Source of the DNA: Pomacea canaliculata
Lineage: Eukaryota > Mollusca > Gastropoda > Architaenioglossa > Ampullariidae
Assembly (NCBI RefSeq): GCF_003073045.1
Contig: NC_037591.1
Location: forward strand, 25,143,319-25,207,318
Reading direction: 5' to 3'
DNA length: 64,000 nucleotides
Of the stretch, positions 1-12,694 are shown in pieces. Position 1 is the stretch's first letter. Every line of letters starts with the position of its first letter. A program made the position numbers and the translations under genes. The notes under the pieces are model-generated. The model saw only the letters and a list, made by a program, of their open reading frames with translations, made no database searches and was not told the origin of the DNA.

Positions 1-3000
1 AGACTTACCAATATTTAAACATGTACAAAAATAAGTTTGGCATGTTCATATAGTTAGTTTCCATTCGCTGTTTCAAACTGTATATTGTGTTCTGCGCGTC
101 CCTTTGCTAGCGTTTTATTAGCATTGTTATTTTTATTATTTACAAGCAGCCAAGAGCAGCAGCATCTACATGAAGGACATTCAAGCAAAAGGGCACGTAA
201 CTGATATTATCCCCCTCCCACCTTGACAACCACCTTGACAGCGATGTAAAAGTTAAAACGCGATTAAGAAATCCTGTTAGATAAATACAAAGTCTGCTAG
301 CGAAGTCCATTAGCGGTGTCTTCCTAATTTAGCTTCCACAAAACTTTGCATGTCTATCTACACTCGCCATCTCTGAGAACCTCTCCCACGTTCCCATGTG
401 GATGTGTTTCATCTTGAAATTTCGCTTCACTTTTATTTACTCGGCTGTTGCACTTGATAGTTCTTACACCGCCCAAACAAAATAAAAATCTAACTACTGG
501 ATCAAGTTTTAAATTGAAAGTATTTATAACACTGTCTTCAAATCCACAATCTGACTTTTTCATTTCTTTTCTTTAAAGAATTCAAAGGGAGGAAGTGGCA
601 CGCTACCTCAAAAATTCTTTGTCTCAAAGAATGTCTGTAAAAGAGTTTTTGTCATTTACCTGTTGTTACATCCCAGCCAGACAACTACGCTCTGTGATGA
701 CCATATCCTATTTCTGTCATCAGAACAACAGCATATGGTCACAGGAGTTTTAGTCACTGTGCAGAAAAAATAATAACACTTAAAAAGACCTTTCAGCAAG
801 CAAACTCTGTAAAATGAAGAGTCCATGATACTAAGAGCCTCAGAACCTGGAGACTCTTGTACGATGAGCTCATGATGCTGCCCTTCCGGTACATGGTGGT
901 CACGTAACGTGGAAACTCCATCTGTAAGTTTTCTTTACGTTAAAAAAAAAACTGCGGTGAAACATAAGGACTTTAACATCCTTCGGCGCTGTCTTCACGA
1001 GATCGATGTCTAAAGGGATGAGGAGGGTTGGTATGGGAAATACTTTTTGAAACTTTGCATTTTTTTCTTGAGAAGGATCGTGACTGACGCAGTTTTCCAA
1101 AGGTTGCCAAATAAAACACGATGCAAAGATGTGTAAACTTCACACACACACACACACACACACACAAATTTTATCAAGGTATAGATGGTTTGTATCTCGA
1201 ACGAAATGTATTCTCTCAGATTAATTTATTTTAATACATTTTGTATTGATGACACACAAGGCTTTGTGCATGGCAGGAGATTTAAAGAAAAAGGAAACAA
1301 AGACATATGCTGAATACACATGCACGCTTGCACTTACTTGGAAGGTTAAAACCATGTGCAATCCTACGTTTTTGAAAATGCTAGATGAGGCAAGTAGTTA
1401 CATTTTGCTCAGACATTTACCTAATTTACTTGGACTGAGTTGTGGTAGGTCGTGTATTGGTTCGAGTACGAGTGGTCTCTCGTGTCTGACGTCTTGTGTT
1501 CGTCATTTGGTCCACGTCACTTGAAGCAGAAAAAACGTCATATATATATATATATCTATAAGAGAAAAGCAGTTGCTCTCAAAATAGCCGAGTGAACGTT
1601 CGTTCTATTATATTACTTTTAACCTTTTACAGGTCACTCGATCGACGATTGACTTCTTGTCATGAACATAAAGCATTTTCTGCAGGCCGTTTCTTCTTAT
1701 AAGTCATCTATTCTAACAACATAATTTGAAAATTATCTCATTATTTTATTTTAGCATCAAAATAAGTAATTAATACTGTATGTTTAATAAATTTTTACAC
1801 CAGTTTAAAAAAGACTTGTCGAGCAAGCAGCCAAAACAGAAACAGTTTCCTACTAACATAAAAGTTTCTCCTTCTCTATGTCATGATGTTTAACATCACA
1901 ACACCAAGACGACACACAGATCTTGTCACTCTCTCAGGTGGGGAATATCAGATGTTTACATCGATGTCTAGCCGCCAGGTTTTTGTTTACTAACACTTAA
2001 CCGCAAACGATTCTAGTTATCGTGTAATTCTATGCAAATGTGCTGGTTTACAAGATATTTTGAACATTGTATCGGCTTTCCTAAAGTCGTGGGTGGCTTC
2101 TCACGGTTTTTTTCTCTTCCCTCCTGCCACTGCAAGCACGGATCCCAAACATTGAGCCTTTGCGCATGCGCTGAAGGTAGGGCAGAAGCACTGGGTCGAC
2201 TCCTGGCCAGAAACAAATAAATGTGAGGTCAGATGGTGTCTTGTCACACTTAGCCCTGGCTGATGGTCTTCGCACGTGCGTCTCTCCGAGGGTGTTGTAA
2301 GTGGAAATCTGTTTCTGTCTTTGTCACGGGCCTCCAGCATTGAACAGTGAACACGTTCTCCTTCTCAACAGAGAGCTCTTGCATGCCGTTATTTGTTATT
2401 GGTTCTTGTGGTGTTAATCAGTTCGGCTTACGTGGACTTGCTTTTTCTGAAGTTAACTTGAATGTAGTTTCTTTATTTTGCCAGACTGAACGATAGCCCT
2501 CTCTTCTATTCTTGGGGAGGGTAGTGAACTTTGCTCACGAACTGTGCTGACGCTTTTCTTCCAAGCGATTTAAGATGCATTTTGACTTTACGATAGATCT
2601 TTCTTTCCCCTGTCTTCTTTCTTTCCATTTGCTCTCATGTAATTTGATTTTGACAAACATGACATCACTTTCGGTGTGTTCTGTGATAGCTTTCCGTTGA
2701 GCATTGCTGTCATTATAACAATAATTCCCTGTCGAAAATTCGATGATGATGATGATGATAATGACTACGACAGCAACGAGACAACGATGATATGATGATG
2801 ATGTAATCTTGAAATGTTTTCATCACAAATATGCTCATTTAGGAAATTTATTATTTCAACGACCTGCAAATTTTATTTGTTCCCCAAATATTTTGGTGTT
2901 ATCCTTGAGCATGAGGACAATTTTGAATTTGCTTTCTACTTTACCGAAACATTGAATTAGTTTACCAGAGTATAAAATAATCTCTGTTAATGTAGGCTCT

Positions 3001-3990
3001 GCTTTTATTAATGTATAAGCCGTTTCTCTTTTTTTCTGATTGAGCTTTAAAGATATAATAAGGCTTCTAATTATACTGCTTCCGAAAGGTGCTGATATAA
3101 TAGTCTCCTTGTGTTTTACATAAATCTGAAAATTTTATGAATAATTCTTTACACGTTTGACTACATCTATTTACATATATCTCACATTTATGTCGCTCAG
3201 ATCTTAATGAGCCTTTCTGGTGGTCAGAAAGGGAGAATAATTCCAAGGTGGCGAAAGTGTAGGAAGTGTTCTGTACTAACCGCTGATTAATTCAGATGGA
3301 GAGGGCGACAATGCTTCACAGGTGGTGCATACATAATGAGACAGCCACTAGAAGTGCTCATTTGAAACAACGATTTTTTTTGCATTTGAACCTTTTTTTC
3401 AGTCATATATTTCAGAGTGTTATTTTTTACTAGTTATGTTTTGCTTCATTGCGGTTATTTAAGCCTATGTGGCTGGTTACAAGTCATGTGTTACATGTTA
3501 AGGGTAAACATGCGCTTTTACATATACACACATACACGCACACATAAGCGCGAACAGCACGAACACACATTCTGATATTCAAACTTTTCTTATTCTTTGT
3601 CTGCTTTTACTTTGCATTGATATTTTTTTCAGATTCCACAAACGTTTTCTGCTGCCAGAGACTGTTTCATTGTCTGCCTGCCTCTCCTCTTCAAGCAACA
3701 CATCGCAATACAAGACTTAACACTAGAGTTCATCAAAGATTTTCTTGAAACTTTAGCCTTGCTGTCCAAAGTACAGGGTTAGTTGAATTATATTGTAGTT
3801 AAAACGTTGTCACTTGTACGAGTGTTTTGATACTAAACATCCAATCTAAGTTCCATTGTCGCCGAAATATTGAGACCAACAGAAAAAAAGCGAAACTTGT
3901 TATCTTTGGCAGGAAAGGTTTGGAAAAGTGCCACACGTGACTATAGGTAAAATATAGACAAGCAGAGCAGTGCGAAATACAACTGTCACA
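1..3990. other. Non-coding AT-rich stretch with microsatellites
   Basis: I found no convincing gene here. It holds a (CA)n run near 1141-1166, a short (AT)n run near 1541-1555 and GATGAT-type repeats near 2742-2800. Short ORFs on both strands near 2.0-2.3 kb overlap one another, have no splice or family support, and are treated as chance. Confidence 0.5.
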
Positions 3991-3993
3991 GCC

Positions 3994-4000
3994 ATAAAAG
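3994..4000 (+). promoter_or_regulatory. Possible TATA-like box of the CX3C peptide gene
   Basis: ATAAAAG lies 58 bases before the ATG at 4058. That leaves room for a transcription start near 4025 and a short 5' UTR. The motif is short in an AT-rich setting, so support is only moderate. Confidence 0.35.
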
Positions 4001-4057
4001 AATTTAAGAAGCATCCACAACAACCAAGAAAACAGACGAGAAACCTGAGCAAAGAAA

Positions 4058-7000
4058 ATGAACAGAAGCGGCATCTGGTTGTTTACACTTTGTCTGCTGG
4101 TCGGCCTTGCCCTCGCTCATCCATTTACAGGTGAGTGGTCGTTTCTTTGTGATTGTTCCCTGTGTTATTATTACAGGCATCATCGAGTAAAATGTGTACA
4201 TGTGTGAATTGCTGAACCATTCGTACCTTCCTGTATATATATATATCGACAGGTCGACTTAACCATTTTGCAACCGATTCGACCACTTATGAATCAAATC
4301 GGCAAATGGTCGAATTGACCGATGACCGCACTCCATACCCTATTAGCTTTTTTCCCTAGTTTTTTTTTATTTTTTTTTAAATATATCTTTTCCTCCTTCA
4401 TTATTCTTAGTAGATGTTTATTTTAGTTTTGATTCATTTTGTCGTAGTCCTGCAAGTGACATGGTTTATAGCTCTTGACAGAAACACATCTCAGCCCGTG
4501 ATATAGAAGTTAATGATCGTGGCTAGTCTGTCTAGAAAAATGGCAAACACAACCGACTAGGTTTGATTTCAACACTAAACTTAAACAGGGGATTTAGAGA
4601 CAGCAGTCCCGACTAGTTTGAAGACTGGGAATTCAAACATGCTGGAGTAATTAGGGAGCAATTAGGAGCGAGACAGAGGATGGTGAGGAAGCGCATGAGA
4701 TAAAAGATAGGAAATACTCACAATGAGAGAGCAACTCTGATTCATTACAGCATGGCATGCTGTTTGATGTGTAGTCTACGTTCCAGAATGCCTCGAGTTT
4801 CAACTCTTCATTTCACAAATTTTTTTTTTAAATCACTGTCTTGTTTCGGATTTTCGCTGGGATCCGGGGATCTTGTTAACGAGTTGCCGTCCGCGACATT
4901 TTGAACAATGCTGTCTGTCAATGTTTTTTTCCCCTGCCTTTAGCTCCTTAGCACAGGACTTTGTTTTTCTTTCTAAGAGCTTCTTGCTTACCAAAGCTAA
5001 AAATGGATTCTAACCTTACTAGAGTTTTCAGAATGGTATCATGACAGCCGACAAACCATTCAGAGAGGTCACGACGAATAAAAGCCAAAAGTGTGAGGAC
5101 ACGAACATCACTAACATCACTAACATCGCCAACATACATATGTACACACGCGTACACATTGCACAAAAAAAATTTCTTTATCGTTGAACTTAGAAAAAAT
5201 AATAAGCAACGAAAGAAAGAGAAGATGAAGACAAAGAAAGGATTGTTCAGCAAGATGGCAACAGCGTCCCAGGCAATATTTTTAACAATATATGATACAT
5301 TAATTTATTTCTATGAAATCATCGTCCCTGTTCTTATGCTTTCCTTCTGTGTTTGCAACATAACTCTTGGCTTTGACAATATTTTTTATTTCAGCACATT
5401 GTATATTTTTTGTTTGCTTTTGTTTTGTTTTCCTTTCGTCCTGTTTGGAGATAAAGTAAGTTAGCACATGACAACATGCACGTGCAGACAAAGAGAACCG
5501 AAGAAGAGCAGGGCGTTTTTTTGCCAACCTAGTAATCCATTAACTCAATCCTGACTTTATAAAATGTCTTATTCGTAAGACTTGAACTTTTGCTGTTGGG
5601 CCCATCATTCGGACAATTTTATTCTCAAGAACAATCGACCGTTCTAGCAAAAGAATTGTTGTTACAAAGCGAAACAAAATCTCTCTACCTCAAAGTCTAT
5701 TTTTATATGACGGTAGGATTGAGTTAAATGTCCAATGAAAGTGCAGTGATGTTAGCCAGTCTTTTCTCCAGTAAATTTATATCAATACAGGAAGAGATGT
5801 TAAGGATAATATTTAAGAATGTTTATTCACATTCTAAGTATTAGCAGTCGATGCGAAGGGAAAAGCAAAAAGCCAGGACGAATCCTATCAAGAAAGGGGG
5901 ATTGTCCCACTCTGGAGCGTTATGCCCTGCGAGTACACAATCTGTTCACATGATAGATCACCGGTTGTGGTGTGGGCGAAGTGGAAAATGAAGATCTTTT
6001 TCGTCCAGTTTTCTCCTTCCTCCATAGTTCACGATCAGTATAGGTGAAGCAGTAAAACAGAAGTAGCAGCTGCTATTGTGATTGTGTTGACAAGAAAGTA
6101 GCAGCATTGACTACAAGGCATTAGTACGTTCCACATATTCCACATAACCGTTCACTCTTTCCCTTCTTTCTCTCTTTCCAATCATTTTCTTCTAAATTTA
6201 CCTAGTTTTAATGTCCACACTACTTTAATTCTGTTTTTTGGGGCGCATCAGACTGGTCAGACATTTTTTTAGCCGCTCACGCAAATAGCGAAAAATGGAG
6301 CGATATGCCACAATACTGTTCAAAAGTTTGAAACTGTATGATGGCATCCACAACTTAGTGGCATACTTGCTTGCCTCCAAAACCAGCATCTTAGACCCAG
6401 CATAGTTTTTTTCCACTATCTCTCTCACACACACACCCACATGAGCGCGCGCGAACGAAAACAGAGACATTAAGTCCAAACTGTGTAGGAAAGTGCTTGG
6501 CAAACCGATTACGACCTTGTGACTGCAGGATTTTTAGTCCCCTCTCATTTTCTAATTGCAAGGCGCCATTTAGCCTCGTTCACACTTAGCTACACCCTGA
6601 GGTAACGTCAAGGGTCCGGTGGCCATTAGTCTAAGAAGTCTGTGCAAGAACGACAACTGTTAACTGTTCTTGGGCTCAGTCTCATGTGCCTTGCACTGTC
6701 CATGGGATTGTGAGATTTGTCTCCAGTTTTCTTGCATCTGCCAGTTAGCCAAATTGCAACTCAGACTGTCTGGAACCCTTTTACTATTCTTTGCAATACT
6801 AAGAAGGGTTTTGGTTAAAAAAAGAAAAACTCCTATGACTCCACATTTCTCTAAAATTTGACCTTTTAATGTTATTTTCAGAAATTTCTTTTTTGATATA
6901 GCATAATGAAAATAAATTTTGATTTCTATTTTACTTTAGTTGTGTGGTTTTTATTTTTCGTTTTGGGTAACTGTTAGTGGGATTTGTATTATTTTATTAT

Positions 7001-8688
7001 AATATATGTTATTGTACGTAGCGATATTTTATATTAGGTTTATATCATCTCTGGATGAACAGCGATGGTAAGAAGATTTGGGGAAATAGAGTCTTGCATT
7101 GATCTTACTACTTTTACAAAAATTGTAGTCTGCTAGACATTTAAATGATGTCACATATGTTCGCTTTGTCAAAGCTCGTGGAGTTTGTAGCCGAGAAGTC
7201 AAACGTTTATCTGTCTGAAAGGAACGATATTGAAGGGTACATTCAGAGAACTCATCGTATGGAACTTCTGGTCACACAAGTACAATCATAATTCACGAAC
7301 AGAAACAATGACACATAACATAACCGGTTCTTTCACTCGCCATAAACTGTCCAAGACCACATATTTTATTGTCTGCTCATTCAGTATACAGGCCAACCTG
7401 CCTTAGGTATCATTCTGATCTGGCTGTTTATCTGTTCATGTGTCCATCTGCCTGTCTGTTCTTGTTTTCTTGTTGTTGCTGTTGTTGTTCTTGGGTGTTT
7501 TCGAATGACACAACCCCCTCGTCAGCCATTAAGTTCTATTTGCTAATGGAACAACATTTACTCCTGCACACTGACTGCCTTGCCTGTCCCCTCATGGGAT
7601 CTGACAAGTCAGGGGTCTTTCACTCACAATTTTTCATCCAACCACTCCCCTCCCAAGCATACTTTTTAGTATTCATTATTCTAGTGCAGGCAGCCATGCC
7701 TAATTACTCCCCATGCAGTATTTTTTAGAATTTTATTTGAAAATGTAAACTTTGGTGTTTCTGGTTTTTGCTAAGGTTTAGGTTAGAACTTCCCATTGAA
7801 ATAGCAATCCCAGTTTCTAGATTGTTGAATGAATGTTAAACTACAAGACAAAGTAAGAACAGAAGTAATACAGGTTTATTGTTCTTTTATACGATTTTTT
7901 CTTACTTTCGTACCTAATGTTGCCGGTCTCTTTCTATTTTTCTTCTCCTGCTCCTTAATGTTTCCTCCCGTCTTTTCTTTTAAGATTTCCTTTATTTGTT
8001 CCTATTGAGCTGCTTTTGAGTTGTTTCTTCTCTTTTTCTTTTTTTCTCCCTCTTTATTTCTTTGTAAACGGTAATTTTTTCAGTTTTTCTCTTGTTCTTT
8101 CTGCGGTTTTGCTGTTTGCTGTATTTCTATATTTTCCATGAATCTCGTTCCTTCTGTTGCATCGTTTCTTCTTTCTCGGTTTTAATTTTTTTCATTTCTC
8201 TTATGGCTTTAACGTTCCATTTTCTGTGCTCTTTATTTCACTTTAAATCTAGATTTAATTCTTTCGCTTTTGTACAACCAATGATGACAATGTTGTACTG
8301 TTACCTTTCGTATGGCAGCTCGTATAGCGAATCTCTTGACAGTTACAGGTCTAAGTCTCTATTTTGAGGAAGGTTGTGGGTTTCGAACCACATCGTTTGT
8401 GGACTAACAGTTATTGAAAACATTATGCAATATATATTTATTTTTGCAGTAGACGACGACGACGTTTCTGATGACGTTTCTGACGACCGTTCTATGCTAC
8501 CCTTTGTACTTCGGCAAGCCCCACTCCGGAGCCAGATCTCCTGGCTGTCACGTGACCGGAAGGGCAAGGCCCTCTATCCGGCAGCAGGAAAAGAGAAGCG
8601 GGCAGGGCTCGGTCGCTGCATTCATAACTGCATGCACAGCGGCGGCGGTCTCAACTTCATGCAGTGCAAGATCATGTGTCTGTGGTGA
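4058..8688 (+). CDS. Secreted CX3C-X11-CX3C peptide precursor, two exons
   Basis: Exons 4058-4130 and 8450-8688 join in phase (73 + 239 nt) to encode 103 residues. Donor (GTGAGT) and acceptor (polypyrimidine-GCAG) are good. Residues 1-20 form a typical signal peptide ending ALA. Residues 25-37 are strikingly acidic (VDDDDVSDDVSDD), then comes a basic stretch. A KEKR dibasic site at 72-75 would release a C-terminal peptide of 28 residues with cysteines at 81, 85, 97 and 101. Signal, acidic pro-region, dibasic site and paired-cysteine mature peptide is the layout of peptide hormone, antimicrobial and venom-type precursors. The CX3C...CX3C spacing is like disulfide-linked helical hairpins such as kappa-hefutoxins. 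I recognise no specific family. The stop codon overlaps a consensus donor (G|GTGAGT at 8684), so a longer splice form is possible. Confidence 0.68.
4131..8449 (+). other. Intron of the CX3C peptide gene
   Basis: This 4.3-kb intron is AT-rich and has no supported gene. It contains an imperfect palindrome at 4252-4320. An open frame near 5093-5464 is low-complexity AT-rich sequence and is not considered coding. Confidence 0.5.
4252..4320. repeat. Imperfect inverted repeat (hairpin)
   Basis: The left arm begins GGTCGACTTAACCATTT and the right arm ends AAATGGTCGAATTGACC. The arms are about 28 bases each, with a short loop around ACTTATGAAT. It could be a small MITE remnant or a structural hairpin. 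It sits directly after an (AT)n run within the peptide-gene intron. Confidence 0.55.
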
Positions 8689-11600
8689 GTTCGTTGTTCG
8701 TTTACCCACTCACGCTTCTCAGCCTACCAATCATGTTCATCTCAAACTCGATCAAACATCAATAAGTCAGTCAACCAACCAGTACCACGCCTTTTTTTTA
8801 TTTTTTTTAAATTTTTGCTACCATACACCTGAGGCTTTTGTTGGTCACTTTCTCTTTGTCTTTGAAGTAGTGCAACTACAACCTAGCAGCAAGAAAGTGT
8901 GACCAAAATATGTCCCAAGTTTATTAGTTTGAATCTAGGAATGACCACATTTACTGCGTTTCTAGACCCTGTTTTGAAGTAAAACACTGAATAATAGACA
9001 TTCATTGCAAACGTTGTCTTTTTGGTATAACTCACGTTCTTAAACAATCTTTCTTTCCTTTAATTACTAGACGACCTTCTCTGAGACAAGCCAAAGACAT
9101 AATGTTTTTCATTTTTTTGGTTAGATTGGGGAGAACATTTCCTGAGTACACATCAGTTCTACGGGGAGGTAGTCTCAAGAAGACTATAAATATACTTTGG
9201 GTATTTTAAAAAGAAAACTGTGGATTTACTTATGTATATATTAAACAGGGAAGATGACGTAAATAATGCAGCAAAAAGGCACTTATTTTGTCAGACTTTT
9301 TCATTCTCACTCTGTTCTTTTCCTGCGCTGCCCGTCTGATTATCTGTGTGTATGTCTGTCTGTCTCTCACGCACACACGCGAATTAAGGGCGTGTTAACA
9401 TGAACGCAAAGGTCAGAGCACTGGTTCAATGCAGACGTCCAGAAGGAGAAGAGTTTCCAGTGCTTTAACAATCCAAGTGTCAACTCATTTTTTTCTGCGT
9501 CTGCACTGAGTGTCTGTGGCGGAGAGGACATTTTTCTTTGAATTCGCCCCTTCCCCCTCCCGACTTGCTCACGCCATAGAGTCAATACCCTTTGTTATAT
9601 TTGCGTCTTCCAGTCCGGTGTTTTCCAGTTAACGTTTACCCAAACCACAGAAATGAACACAAAATAGCTCAGTAAATTAAAAGTGAAAAGTCTTTTGGAA
9701 TAAGTTAACGATAATTCTACAGCAGCAATAGATAAGCGTCAATGAATTATTTGTATATCTACTAAGAAGTAATCAGTCTGAAATTATACCGTCCTTCTTT
9801 AAAGCTGTTCATTCCTCCACTTCTGTACTGCCCTTACTAAACCTTGATACCACTTTACCTCCTACGAAATCAGGAAGCTTCTTAATGAGCAATGCAGTTC
9901 TTACTACTTAAAATAAAATCTAATGATTTTTTATGTGTATGCGTCAAAGGAAAAAACAAGATCGACCTGCAGTTACAGTTCTTTACTCCAAATCTCTTTC
10001 AAATATCTAGCATCCTCTTTGTTCCAGAGCCCTTCTGGACCTCAGGGCACAGTGTCCTGTTCATTCAAGGACTTCATTAGACACATCAAGGGGAGAATGC
10101 AAGGTGCCAGAGATGTCTGCTGACTTGATGTTGCTGGAAGCTGACATGCCTGTCAAAGGCCAACTCCACCTGAACTCAAGATACCGCGAATATAAAGCAT
10201 TCCATATTGCATTTGCTTCTGACAACAGTTCTGAAGCTCGAGTTTCTTCATTTTGTAAATAATTCGTGCTTAATAATTGTGTCTATTTTAAAGCAAAGCT
10301 AATGAGAATTTGAATTTCCATTCAATTCCTGTTGGCTTCTCACTCGTTTGTTTATGGTCGCTCGTTTGTGCTTACACACACACACAAAGGTACATAAATC
10401 AGTAGCTCTGTTTTTCATTGTACCTTTATCTGCCTCTATACCATGAAGTATTTCTTGTAAATAAGGCTACCAACAGGATTGTGACTTTTGTGAAAACAAA
10501 AACTCTTTTACACTTTCCTATGCCTGAACCCACCCACCCACTCACTTTGTCCGTCCTTCTGTCATTCTGTGTCCGATGTATGTATGTATGATTTCTTTGT
10601 AGAACATATCCATCTTTATCTTCAAATACGCGTAAAAAATTAAATGCCATCAGTACTCTCACTTTTTTTCTCCTCTCTACTTCTATATCTGTGGAAAATC
10701 TTAATTCCACTGGTGCATTGGTGTTTTCAGTTTTTACGTGAGTCTGACTCTTTCAAGGTTTTATTTGCTTTCAAAACCAAGACAGCATGCAAATGTAATC
10801 TGCTTTCATAATATCACATAAAGCTCCTATCCTTTTCTTTCGGATTCCTTTTCATATTTCAGTATTCCACGAAAACTAGTTTATGATCATAAGTGAAACT
10901 ACAAAACTAGAAACTCTGAAACTACAAAAAAATCATATTCTTATAATGTACAGAGGCCTCAGACCTCCTTTTTGCATTTACAGAATCTATTTTTAAACAG
11001 AACGACGCTCTCAACAGAAAGTGTGGCCGTGTATGGTCGACACAGAAACAATAAAATTTGTTTCAGCCAATGTAATGCTTTCATGGGATCATATGCTCGC
11101 ATCTAAGTTCTGGTTAGCTTGGCGTCTTGCTGGGATTTCCTGGCCGGTGACTCTCTGGTTGTATTAGTCACACCTACGATGTTGTTGTGAACCAGTAAAA
11201 AAAAAACCAACCTTGGCCTCCTCAATCGTCTTGTGCTTTCTTTTGGTATTTTTGGAAAGTGTGCGTGCGCGTGTGGGTGTGCATTTTTTTTCGCCTGGAT
11301 CATATGTCTATGAACAGGTTTTTAGAGTTATTTTGCATTTTGCACGATCCGAGAAACCTCTTGCAATTATCGTCTCCATGCAATGTACTGTTCTTGTCGT
11401 TATTCTTGACCAATGATAACAGGCTTTTCTTTCTTGGCCACCCTTCTCTCTTTTGCCCAACCTAATCTCATCCACTCCGTTTCGGTAAAAAAAAAAAAAA
11501 AAATCTCAAGTGACCAGGCCAGATCGATGTCTTCAGGTCATGAATGATGTGCTAATTATGCTTTTCGTTGTCGCGTGGCATATCTAAACGAATATTATAT

Positions 11601-12694
11601 AAAATATTTGAAAACAAAAATTTAAACCAGTTTGCACCACATAAAGAAGACTTTCTAAAAATAGTAACATGATTCTAGGATGTTTATTTATTATTCATCA
11701 TCATGTGATTCTTAGAATATTGGATGTAACTTTCGAGTTAAGAAATGATTAATGCAGCGTCTCAGTGATACTGTCATGTTTTAAGTTTAAAATTGTCCAC
11801 AGTGTGAAATTAAGTTGTTTTGGGGATGTAAAAGACATCTTCCAAGAAATGACTGCAGAGAAGCAAGGAGATAAACGTGAAGACGAGACACTGAGATATG
11901 AACGAACTGTACTGTTTCACTCAAGAGTACTCAAAGCTTAATAGTTATATGGTTATCACATAAACAGTTTCATAAAGTTGGTTTCACATCGTCTGGCTGC
12001 GTCAATGAAAAACTTGGTCAAGGAGTACTCTGGCCCTCTGAATAAATATATTTAATTCCAGCCGAAACTGAAAAAAACCTCTTCGCTGCAGATGAAGATT
12101 TTCTGCACAATTTCTTCCCACAACGTGGTGAGAATGGATAAGCAGATGTAGTGACTGTACAAGCAATAAACTTTTGACCTTACTTATATTAACTCTTTTT
12201 TTTAAAAAAAAAAGTTATATTTTTAAAAGACTGCCACCCCCCCCCCCGACCTCCTCAAACAAACCTTTCGCTTGTGCAATGTCGGGTTTTTGTTTACCCT
12301 GCGAAATTGCTGATCTGGTCAAAGTAGGTAGAATTTTATCTGAAAACACGCATATTTCTTTCACCGTCTGTACATTTCTGTTGAAAATAAAATAAAATTT
12401 ATCTCTAAAACTTGATATATAGGCAGATTCGCTGTTGTGCATACGTACAATACAAACGAAAGCGTCTGATCCCGGCGTAAAACATTTGACTTACTAAACC
12501 CTGATTGAGCTTCTTAAAAGGACTTTAGAGAACGATATCACTGCATGGTTATCGACGGCCAGACCAGTCTTTGACCATAGCTTCATTCGACTTCGTTGAA
12601 GCAAGGAGCCTACCTCAAGAGACCGGCTCAAGGGAGGAAAGAGAAAACCTGTCGATTTGCCCCGGACACCACGAGTGATCAAACGTTTTGCGAG
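8689..12694. other. Intergenic stretch, no supported gene
   Basis: This is AT-rich sequence with homopolymer runs, such as poly-A near 11489 and poly-C near 12237. A possible third exon of the upstream peptide gene at about 10046-10262 is discussed as a finding. Nothing else here has splice or family support. Confidence 0.4.

Noticed and set aside
1246-1524. 92-codon plus-strand ORF
   Set aside because: No family similarity, signal peptide or splice support; ordinary length for chance in this region.
3633-3779. Open stretch after a TTTTTTTCAG acceptor (IPQTFSAARDCF...)
   Set aside because: Only about 48 codons, no partner exon with matching phase, and a weak donor.
5093-5464. 123-codon ORF with a hydrophobic second half
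   Set aside because: Low-complexity, AT-driven Phe/Leu/Lys composition inside an intron; the opposite strand is equally open.
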